Part shown: one piece after another, positions 11,101 through 23,100 of the stretch
How positions within the stretch are numbered: position 1 is the stretch's first letter
Layout of the letters: every line of letters begins with the position of its first letter
Source of the DNA: Enoplolaimus lenunculus
Taxonomy: Eukaryota; Nematoda; Enoplea; Enoplida; Thoracostomopsidae
Assembly (NCBI GenBank): GCA_030248215.1
Contig: JASANG010003891.1
Coordinates: 62,001 to 126,000, forward strand
DNA length: 64,000 bases
Direction: 5' to 3'
The notes under the pieces: model-generated
The model's input: only the letters and a program-made list of their open reading frames with translations
What the model was told of the DNA's origin: nothing
Databases searched by the model: none
Program-made: the position numbers and the translations under genes

Positions 11101-14100
11101 AATACTGGTTAAAGTAATCTTTCCGGCGAAGGATGAATATGTTCGCTTGGTAGTGTATGCTTCATCTTGCTTAATACCATTTTTGCTTCCACGTTGGTAC
11201 TGCGTTTTCCACGGTGAAAGTGTTGCGTTCCCGGTTTTAATTGAAACCCATAGGTATCTTTTCGGATCCGGTGGAAGGTGGTTGTTCTCCCTAGTTTTGC
11301 CCGACATCCGCCAAATTGGTTGGACAATGTTTTACCTGCGCACCTACATTTTCATAGCTAAGCGTGCCCCTACAAACATTAGCGTGCTCGTTTAGTTTCT
11401 ACTAATGTATTTGAAAAACTCGCTCACATGGGCGTACAGAGTGACAAAAGGTCAAGGGTCCGAAGCTCATTTCCATTTTGAACCCTATTTCATTGTAGAC
11501 CGTTCATTCATTTTTAAGAGTCAATCTTTAAGTCAGGTTTCTGGTGGTAGCCCACAGCAGATACCAGAGTATGCTACTGCTCACTCAGAATACAACCATT
11601 AATGTTTTCCCCGCAGGACGTTACGTCATCCGATGGCGGAACATACGAATTTTGGGTCGATATCAAACCGCGCCGGTTCAAGAAACAAGTCAACATCGTT
11701 GTTGATGGCAATAAGCGGCAGGATACGACTGAGCGAGGTAAGAATTGTTGAGCGATCGCAAACGTTGCATGGTGGCAAATCCAGGCCCGTAACCAGTTTA
11801 ACAAGCTGGGTGGAACCAAAACTCACGTTGATTAAACAGATGAATCAGGTCTGTAGCCAGCTCACCTTGCTAGGGGGGAGGGCTAAATTTTTTTCAGGAG
11901 TTTCATTAAAGGGTTTCTAATGAGGTACAAGCGAAGGTTGAAAACTTTCTTGGGGGCCAAAATTGTTCCAAGGGGGGCTCAGCCCCCCGCCCCTTCTTGG
12001 CTACGGGCCCGAGATGAATGCATTAAAAAGAGATAAATTACATGCTACATAGGAACCTAAGAAAGTGGAGACATGATCCTCTGAGCTTCCTTCGTTAGAG
12101 AGGAAAAACATACAATTGCGGACGTAAGATAAAGAAAACGGGACGACACAACCTAATACTGAAACAGATTATGTAATCTAAGGCGGTTCAACATTGTCAA
12201 TCTTTTAACTGACTGACAATGGAAAGCGAGTAAGCAAGATTTGAGAGTTTCATAGAATAAACATGCAAACAAATATTCTGATATGAAAATACCGCTAATG
12301 TGACAGGCAAGATGGAAAATTTAATCTGTCTTCAAATTCCATTTGAGCTAGCTCACTATGGTGGATGCACAACACTGAAGCGGTTTCCCTCGACCAATGA
12401 ATATGTGTTTAATCGGTCAGATTTTGAGGTCATTCGAATTTTTTTACCCCTGAATAAATTAATGAAACTTTGCCAGTATAATCTAACTTTTGTTTTGTAT
12501 CCCCTGGTTTGCAATATCTGCCAACGTCAAGTTTCGTCCAACGAAACATTCTCGAACTTTACGATGGCTTAGAAACGCCGATTGATTTGAATTTGTTGGC
12601 TCTGACCGCATTCGTTTTCATAAAACTGACCAGATATTAATATTCATGTTGCTCTGATCAGAAAAAGATCGAAATGTTTTCTGTAATTACTTTACAAAGC
12701 CGCTAAGTGATACTGAACGCTACCTAACGTTTTTTAAACAGTTCGGAAGCTTAATGCAACTAGTCGCTTGTGTGGCAAACTGTAGAATTACGTCACACAA
12801 ATGCTTCAAAAGCGATATTGCTAATTGGTGATGGGGCTTTTTTAACCTATCGCCTGGTCGCTTTTAGAATAGTACCTATAATATGGTTTAGTTTGGTTTT
12901 CTTTATGAAAGTGAACCAATTATGACAGCTATTGTGATGGCTAAACATCTTCCGGTTGCGGAGAATAATATGGGTTTGCAAATTAATTCACTCCAAGCGC
13001 TATTGCCTGCTGTAGTAGTTAATTTACAAACTGTCTTTCATTATAATTTGCCTTTACTTCACGTCATGAACGCTGAACGTAATATAATTTCGTGCTTAAA
13101 TATGAATGGTGGGTACGCGTATCTTGTGGAATTTACGTGCAGCAATGGAGCTCATTGCTTCATGCCACGACGCAAAACTCGTTCTTGAACAGTTCTCTCA
13201 TGGGCTTAAACGCTTAAGATTAGACGAAACTTTACGCTTTTAAGCATTGACGGCCTTTTTAGTGAACGTAAGCCTAAGCTTAAGCTTGAGCGACAGACTA
13301 AGCCAGTTGAACGAACGAACGGTGTGTAAGAGCAGCGAATTTTTCCAGCTCAACGAACATTGTCTACGGTGACGCTTGCTATACTAATTTCAGAATTGCT
13401 GAATCTGTACAGTACAACTTTAATGATTTACTTTTATTCGGTTTTGATTTTCAGTCGCCAATTTAGAATTAACCAGTCGGCCAAGTCATGGTCGTCCACG
13501 CCAACCTGTGCCTAATTCGTGCCCAACCGAAGGCGGCCCCTACTATCAGTGCCGTTCGCAGCATTGTTTGCCGATTCATCGACAATGTGACGGACAAGAA
13601 GATTGTCCTGGTGGAGACGATGAGAAACACTGTGACTCTGGTTAGTTGTTGTGTCGACCCTTAAGTGAGCCCGCCATCGCCACCAACCTTGCTGAGAGTG
13701 ATGCAGGCACCATGGCAGTCCCGATACTAAGGTGAAAATGGTGTCATTGGATCATGGTTCGTGGGTCACATAGGATATGTGTCCAACACGCATGGATCCG
13801 CGTGGTACTCATATTGTGACGACCCAACTTCATTCCTGCAGTGTGTGCTTTTCGATGCAAAATGGACGTTTTGTTAAAATTATGAAATCAAATGAAGATA
13901 TAAGTTCACGGATGTCTCACGCCTGTAGCCATGGCTCTCTCTCTGGCTACGGGCTTGTGACAAGCTGAATCGATTTTCCATTTTATCTCGAACGGTTTGT
14001 GAATTTAGGCATACATTGTAATACGGAGCCAAGTTTTTAAAAGTCTCAGTCAATTTTATAACAACATCTGGCGTGTATTCCCGTGTTTCAAGTTTATGTA

Positions 14101-17100
14101 CCTTAAAGGTAAACAGTAGCACCTGTGACCAGTTGGTAAACAGTTCCAGTAAATTTTAAAATATGAAATATCAGCCATTTATCGAATTTGTCATTTTTGA
14201 CCTACTATACTGTTGAGTGAACGTTACAATGCTCCGTTTGGAGCCGAAATTAGTTTATTTTAAAGCCTACTACTAACTAGTGTGATGGATGCCTTGAACG
14301 ATTGCAGAAACTACGATTCGTTATGTTGGATTAAACCTTGTACCAAAACGTAGTTTTAGAATTTATAAGCTCAGCTCGCGCTGTGTGAAGTGATGTTTGT
14401 AAATACTCTGTTTTCATTGTAAAGCAAGTTCCTTAAAAAGTAGGTAATTTTTCTTATTCTCAGAGGTGTCTGAAAACAAGCATGATTTTAGTTTTAGACT
14501 CAAGCATGAGTGCCGCGAGTGCTAACGGAAGCGCCTCCTTGGGGGCCGACACTTGGGGGCATTTTAATAAATTATAAGTTTTTCCCCGGACCAATGAATT
14601 ATAGAGCTCTAAATATTTTAGTGGGGCTCCCTCGGACCTGTTTGCGGGGCCAACTATCCTAACGCCGGTCCTGGATACCGCCAGAAACAATGGATTACGG
14701 TGCACAACTGGGGTTCCGTTGAGAACATTTTAAAACATCTGCTACAGCAGTTTTCCAAGTGTCTTGTTCGGCCCATGCCGACTGGGAAACAGACGGTCTG
14801 TGGTAGTTGGACTTGGGTAATGGGAAGATTAAAGCTTAGACTTAGGCTCAGGATTATCATCATTATTATTATATTGCTTTAGGTTCACATCTAGTCTTTG
14901 GTTTAGGCATATGCTAGTTGACAGGCCAATATAGTTTATATACGTTCCACTTATTCTATATAACTAGGAAATAAAAATGTTTACGATCGCCTAGGGGTAC
15001 AAGTGCGTTTTCCGTGCGCATATATACCTGTCAGTTTAGCGCTCCTGAGCTCAAGATATGTTTGCTATTTGTCGCTGATACTGTTTCGATTAGCTATTAG
15101 CGCTTTCTAGATGCTCTAATCGTAGTATAATTTTCATTTTCTAAAACACTAAACATGTAGAGTTAGACTAAAAAAATAAGTCTGAGAAGTATTTACATTT
15201 TCTAGCAACACGTCAACCACGCAAAATGTTGGACAAATCACGGTTCGTTTACGATATTTCGGCCGACAGAACTCCTAACGGCGCTGAAAATGAAGACAGC
15301 CATCGATATCAAAATGCGCCCGAGCCGGTTGAAGCTGGACAAAATGGACCTGATTTGCTTCACACTCGATCAGGTTATACTTCAAGCTCTGTCCAAAACC
15401 CGACTACTTGGAATATCGACATCTCTCGTGAACCAGCACGTAAACAAGCTTCAAATCATACCCAGGAAACACAACTTTTTGACCTTGTAGAAACACCAGA
15501 GACGCAGTCAGTCCGGCCTGAGAGCAGTGATTCGCAAAAAGACCCAGTGATTGTGACCCTTGACGGATCCGTGTCACGATCTGAGAGACAACATGGTCTC
15601 AATTATCAACCAAGACCGCGAGGTCGGTACCCTCCTTGCCCTGCTGATAACTACCAATGCACCACAGGGCATTGTTTGCCAGTCAGCCGAAAATGTGACG
15701 GACGTCGAGATTGCCCGGAAGGCGATGATGAAATATCCGGTTGTGATGTCACCGCAGGGGTGGAATCCGGAACAACCCAACAGTCTGAAACAGCTCCGTT
15801 ACCTGGCCATTCGTATGGTGTTGATGGTAAGCGGGTGCTTACCGTGTGGGTAGTAAAGAGGGTAGCGCTGTATTTAATGCTTTTGGTGAAGACGGGTTTT
15901 GACTTCTTAAATAATTACCGGTTTTACAATTCTATTTCTGTAGCCGTTTTTAGAAGTATTTCGTTGCAATCCCCCATCGGTAGGGTCACTGAACCCATAG
16001 GGTAATACACGAGACCCGCCATCGAAAGGCACTGTGTTTGTTTTTGTTTGTATCTCGATTTTTCGTTGCTACAGGGTGCATTGCATAAATAGCTTTCAGC
16101 CAGGGCTGTTTCAATATATTTTTCTCGCCAGTTTCGGCCAATGTAAAGAACACGGGCGGAAGAGTATTATAATGATATTCCTAAATCTAAACCAAAGCCT
16201 AAGCCTAAGCCAACGAAAAAATTGGTCCAAAGCTTTAAGTTACTCTTTTCTAATCCCACAGAAAAACGTTCCGCCCCTGATCTTTACATTGGCCCCAGTT
16301 TCAAAGGTAAGTTTAGGTATTGGCATCCAGTTTAGACGTTAGATCTTTGTTGGTGGCACATTGGGATATTTTCATTGGATTCGTGTAGGTCAACGTTTCC
16401 GACTATATGTATTGTTTATTGGTTAATTTTATTCGGTACTTTTAATGTTATTATCTGTCATCAGTATACTCCGCCCTGTACTAAAGTTAACATAATAGTT
16501 GTTAACTAACAATCTGTTACCCTTTTAACTTTTGTTGTTATGTATGTAATACTATTCGAATTCCCTTGTTTTGCTCGTAAAATAGTACAAGGCGCTCATA
16601 CGATATCGTTTAATTCAATAAATTTTTGAACAGAAACTCTACTCGTAATCTGGCGCAGAAAACAAAACTTTAACTTCAACACAATCCCAATGCATAGTTG
16701 AAATACGTTGATAAGTGTAATTCAAATGTGAAAGTTGAGATTCAGTCATATTCAATTCAGTTTAACAATTTACCACCATAATTGTATTATCAGTGAAACA
16801 AAACAAATTCCTTCGAACTTCAAGACTTATATGTAATAGTTTTGCAAAATCGTTTTTAAATCTGCTCTTTAGTACGCGCTTACGGGGTTTATTTGCTGTT
16901 TGTTAAACTTTCCCCTGTTCGTATCAGAGAAATACCAATTTTTTTCGGTAACTGATGTTTTATAGTTTTATTGACGCTTTAGCTCAGCCTCCGTTTATAT
17001 TCGTTCCTGCCCATGATGCAACTTCACCGCCAGCGTTCATGCATAAACTCCAAGACGACTCTGCCGAACCGATACTCATTCATTCGTCACAATGCTTTAT

Positions 17101-20100
17101 TCATGAGTTTCAATGCCGATCTGGCCCAGTGCATTGTGTCCCGTCACTTGCTAAATGCAACCGGCATCCGGACTGCGCTGATTGGTCTGATGAAATTGGT
17201 TGTTTTGGTTTTCGACCAATAGAAACCGTTCCTGTGCCGGTAATCGTAACGCAAGACGGTGTTCGTCACAAGTATCAGCCAATAAAATCAGATCATATTC
17301 AAGATGGACAAACGAATCAAAACCAGCGGTTTAAATATGAATTTAAAAATATTGAATCAAATTTGGAAACAAGAGACATTATTGGACGTTCTGCAGGGAA
17401 TCAAAATTCGCGTGCATACGTTAAACATGACGCTCTGAGCAGAGTTTCGGTAAAGTTACTGCCGTTTAAGTCAGGTCACAAACCTACTACACATACCATT
17501 TCTAGCCATGGCAAAGAAGACAACAAAGCTCAGTTGAGCGTAGCAGGTAAACCGAAGTTAGAATCTCACAATTCAGATATTAATTGGAACGATCTCAAAC
17601 CACTGCGATATAATAGTCGAGCTTCTAGTAGTCGGCAATTTTTTAAATCTATCCAACAGTCTAACAACGGGTCCAGTCAATTTCAACAAAATATCACAAG
17701 TATTAAACCAAATAATTCACAATCTAGGCTAAGCTATATAGCCGTTCGACGGGAACTTGAGTTAAACGACAACAATCACTCGGGGCACCGGAAACGACAC
17801 TTGGCGTCCACTAAAATTGACAGCTCAGAAAAAATTGAAGCCCAAGCATCAAGTAGGCGCATCGCTGGTAGCTCTAAGTCTGGCAAAATGAACCAAACTG
17901 TAAGATTTCAGCAACAAGACAAGTACGAAATATTAACAGATGCAGACGGTTGGCACATTCACTACCCAGGTGAGTTGCACGATCATGGTACGCAACTTGA
18001 TACAGAAGAATTAATTGGTTGGTTTGAACCAAACTATCGGACCTCGCCTAATCCTAAGCAGTATGGGTTTGGATTTGAGTCTGATCTGGAGTCGGAAAAA
18101 ACTCAATTGTGGAAGAGTAAAGTTGAGGCGACAACAATGCCAGTGGATGCAACAAATGGCAAATTCCGAGGAACTCAACAGAAACAAAAACGAAATGAAC
18201 AGCCAGACAAGTTGGTAAGTTCTCACGATTCAACTAATCTGTTCAACGATCTTGAGACGTTGGACGAAACAGAAGTAAAAGGCGCTGAAAACAAAGAAAA
18301 CCGAACGATGTCAAATTTAGCCTCGTCAGTTGGCCTGGTCAAAAAACCCGAAACAATCACAAATCTCCACACTAAACTCACCTTTAGTCCCAGTAATATC
18401 TCTTTCATTTCGAACAGACAACTTCATCAAACAACGTTGCCAAAAAACTCCACAAGAACTTTGGTGATTCATAACCTGAAGACGAACAATTCAACTTCTG
18501 TTAAACACGCACCAACGACGTCCATTTTTCCCAAAAATCATCGGATTCAAACGAACGTTGGGCTAAACCGAACAACCTCCAGAACAAACCTAAATGAATC
18601 CACTTCACTTAAACGCAAATTTCAACTCCTCCAAACAGACGATTCAACAAACTATTCAATTATTTCGTTTCGTAATTTTTCCGTGTCGTTTTCTGAGGCA
18701 AATTCACGTTCGCAAAAAGCTAACCGAAATTCAAATCTCCCCACTAGGGTTGCCGTTAACCGACAGGCGAATGCCACAAATCATACAACACTATCGTCCA
18801 GTAGTACTTCTGAGCGAAACAAATTTAAAACCTCTAAGTCTACTTTCGGCAAAGAAAGCATAGAACTGGAACGAGGCAGCAGAAAATGTAAGTTTTGAAT
18901 TTAAGTATATTGCACTCAATGGCGGATCCATGGGGGACCACCCCGGCCGTGCCCCCCCCCAACAGCATCTCGACAAAAATTGTATACTTAGCAATTTTGT
19001 GACAATAGTTCGTGGTTTGTGTGTGGGTCAAAAGTAAGTTTATTACCTGTGAAATTTTGCCCCCCCCCCCATTTTGAGATCCTGGATCCGCCACTGATTG
19101 CACTGCATGATGATCACGAATAAACTTATATTTAATGGGCATTGGATGCACTAAAAGGTCGCAACGACGGCCGGCGACAGATTGACGCCTTACGGAACTC
19201 AATGCTAAGAAGCGTATAGCCAGAATGCTATATTAGAAGAAAATAACTTCGAGTAAAACTTATTTAGCGAACGAGCAGAACGAGCGAGAAAATTTTTTCA
19301 CGTCTGCAAATTATTTTACTGCCTGTAAAAGTGGGTTTTTCGAGTTTTTTAGCAATTTCGGTCACAAAAATACCCGTACACCAGTGTTCACTGTTTGTCA
19401 GGATAAATGTTTTTAATATAATGACGTTTGAGCCTCGATTAGACTTTTGCTTACTTTCTTATTATCAAATACTGATTGCGGACTGCTTATACTAACACTG
19501 CAATTTATTTTGCTTGCTCGCACGGCAATGTGCATTTTTGCGTTCGGTTCAGTTCATAATGCATGCAATCCTTCATAACTTGCAAAAGTGCGCGGTTGTA
19601 ATTGAAACATTTTGACGTTTTGATCCGGATGTTAATCTGTTCGGAGGTCTTCTTTAATGTTTAATAGCAGTATTGATGATTTGTGAAATCAACAATGTGC
19701 CCCTCCTATAACAGTTTTGGCTCATCTAGCAAGTGAACCTGGCTACGGGTCGGAATCTTTAAGAAAAACACACGCGACCTTTACCTCTTAAATTGTAAGA
19801 ACTTTGCAAAGTACGGCGAAACGCTTACATATTTTTAAAAATTTAAGTTGAACTAAGCGAAGCTATTAACTACAAGAGCTTCGTGTAGTAAAACACCATT
19901 GAAAAACTGTGTCACGCAAAATTTATTCCATGAGTTGTATTTGCAACAGATTTCATACTATAAAACGCGAAGCGAGCAAACAGGATTCACCTTGCTCCTT
20001 CCGGAAATCTGTCAACAACACCTATAAATTTTTAGCCCCTTTGCACGTTCAGCTGGCTATAGGTCTGAGCGTTGCATGTTAGCTTAGCGGATCCGCAGCA

Positions 20101-23100
20101 ATAGGGGGTCCAGGGGCAGTGCCGGAGCAGACAGGTTTGGGGCTTCCCCAAATTCCATAGTGGGGACCCCTAACTCGAGAGCGAAGCAAGCGAGATGCTA
20201 GACACACTTTAAAACTTAAACGGTTTTTGTTTCAACCGGTAAGGGTGAGGGTCCCTTTAGCGGCGGAGGGCCCCCAAATGGGGGTATAGGGCGTGGTTGC
20301 TCCTGTCCTGTCCTGAGAAGTTGAGCACCCTTTGAAAGGATCCCCTCCAGAAAATTTTCAACCTTGCTTGCTTCTAATTCATTAGGAAACTCTTGTATGT
20401 GCCTCCTAAAAATGTTTAGTCCCCTACCAATACAAGCTGGCTACAGGCCTGCAACATAGTTTCATACATATAGTGTTAATGACCACAAACTTGTAAGCCA
20501 TTATCTTTCGGTTTTTTAATATTTCAAAACGCACTTTTGTTAGTACCAGAGTTTTTTTGTTCAATTGCGGTCGAATATAAGCATTAATTTTTGTTTCGAC
20601 TGCGATTTTATTATAATAATTATTGATTCGGTGCCGACATTGGTTTTTTATGATGTCTAACATTTTTCGTGCGTTTTTCCTGGACTACGATCGTTTGCTT
20701 GGTTGATCAAGGGTAAGGTTGGCACATTACAATCTCTGGACCACGGACATTCGATGGGTAATAAAACGTTTTACATATATGTTTTACTTTCCATAAACAT
20801 ACATCGATTATTCGCTTATAGCATAAATGGGTAGATGGCAGGATCACGACTAAGGAGATGATGTGAGCTTTCCATGACGAAAATCTTCGCATCCCCACGT
20901 CCGAAAAAATTAATTAAAGTAAAGAATTTTATGTTAAACATATTTTCTAGCCCCCCCCCCTCTGTAAAGCCACGTACTCGCTGCCAAATTATTCCTAGTA
21001 ATCCAGGATTTTTCGGAGAACGGGGACGCTTTGTATTTTCACATTTTAAAGTTTGGAGCATATAGAATCCTTTGAACTATTAAGTTGCAAATATCACCCC
21101 GAACGAACATCATTTTATTCCAAAATATATTTAAAACCAATTGGCGTCTTTCACACTCCAACCACAAGCTTAGGCACAGATTTTGACAAAGTCTTCCCTA
21201 AGCCAAAGTAAAAACCTTGGTCTAAATCTATACCTAAGCCTAAGCCTTAGCCATAACCCGGCGGGTAAAGTGTACAAGAACCAACAATGGGATTTTTGGC
21301 TTTTCAGAAGGGCTGAATCAAGTTAAGCTTAAGGTAGCGTTCAATACGCCGCGATCGTTGTTCGTCAGAAGTTGAGCAATAGAATAACGGTTCTTAACCT
21401 TTATATATTAATTAAAATATGTTAATATAGTGTCATTTGTCCAATTTAAGCCTTTGTTCATAACAGTTTATGTGTTACAGTAGGTTCAGGCCTGTAGCCA
21501 GTTCACATTGCTAGGTTGGCGTAAAAAATTTTAAGGAGGAGCATTCAAGGGTTTTCAATGACTTACAAGCAAGGTTAAAAATGATCCAGGTGGAGGGCGA
21601 AATTATTCCAGGGGGCTAAAGAGCCGTCCTGGCCCACCTCTGGCTGCGGGCCCGCGTAGGTTTAGCAACTGCGAAAATATATGCTATGGTAATTGTCGTC
21701 ATTTTGAACATTTCTATTTTTAAAAAGTACCTTTGTCAGCGTAAATGTCACAACCTTACTCGTTCAATACCTCAGTGCAAAGTTTAAATTTTCTTGACAC
21801 AGTTCAACACGTCTTATCAGGTGCATCGTGAACGAAGTAGCATTTGCTAAGAAACGAAAGTAGACTAAGCTGAATACGAGGAAGTAAAATTTACTCTGTA
21901 TTTTATCATTTTCAATTCTAAATTTTAACACTCGACACAGTTTAGTTTGAAATAAAATTTTTTTATGCGTAGTCGTATAGTTTTTAACCTGAATTTTGTT
22001 TTCATAAAGCAGAACACGAAGGAATATAGCAACTTTAGATCGATACCTGGTACAGTTATAAATGTCGCATCGTTTGTTTGCTGGCACCACGCAACGTAGT
22101 TTGTGCCTGCTCGATGCGCCAGTTCATATAGGCACACCCAGATATCTAAGCCTCCCGAGCATGGTTAGTAAGAACCAAAATTTTGTACTACGATTTAGGG
22201 TGACACTATACTTGTAGTGCAGCGCCATCAGTCGCATTCACGTACAATACCGTATGGTGACGTACGGTGACGGAGGGCACCGGCGGACGGTTTTACGGAC
22301 GGCGTCGAACGTCATCAAAACTATAGCGTCACCCTTAGTATTGGCTTTGAAATTTACCACATTTTACGCAATTTGCATTATACGTAATCAGTGCTAGACA
22401 TACGAGTATTTTCCGTTTTATGTAAACTTAATATTGACATTTAGTCTCAATAGACACGGGTTTACGCGTTTAAATTTTGTCAACTTTAAAAGCTTTCGTG
22501 ATTTTGTGTCGCAACTATTAAGCTCCCCCACAACACTCCAGCATAGGTACCCTGTATTCGTAGCAGTGGCAGATGTTAAAATTTCTGACGGGGGCTGCGC
22601 GAATTGGAACAGTATGCTCACGAGCTTTAGTATCAAACTTTAATGCAAAATTATCGTTCTGATCCCGTTTAGGGAACCATGGCCTGGATGGACCCCCCAT
22701 GCATCCGCCAGTGAGTCGTAGGATAAAAGCGTTCTAAAGCAGTTTAGATTACTCAAATATATCAACTAAAGTTGAAACTTTAAATATACAAGTGACAACA
22801 GTATTGTGTAAGTTTTGCAACAGTATTTACACACTCAATATTAATGTTATAGTTTGATACTCGTAAAGTCTGATTCGTAAATGTTTTTTGACATATAGGA
22901 TCCAGATGTCTATTTTAACACTTGTTGCTTCTTTATAAATATCGTGCCACGATATATCCCGTCTGTTCCATTGCTTGTACACGCTTCTACCCATAGTTTG
23001 TCCATTTGATTTCAGTTTTGAACTCCGCAAACAAAAATACACTTTTTTGAGAAGTTTAAATGCCGAAAATGAGTCTGACTTACTCGCTTTGGTCTCGAAA

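Larger units (their letters stand above)
11738..15205. other. Introns 11738-13454 and 13641-15205
   Basis: The family A copy at 11846-12011 and the remnant at 13920. Short degenerate TTAGGC pieces lie at 13265-13305 and 14830-14910. The rest is unique-looking AT-rich DNA. Confidence 0.6.
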
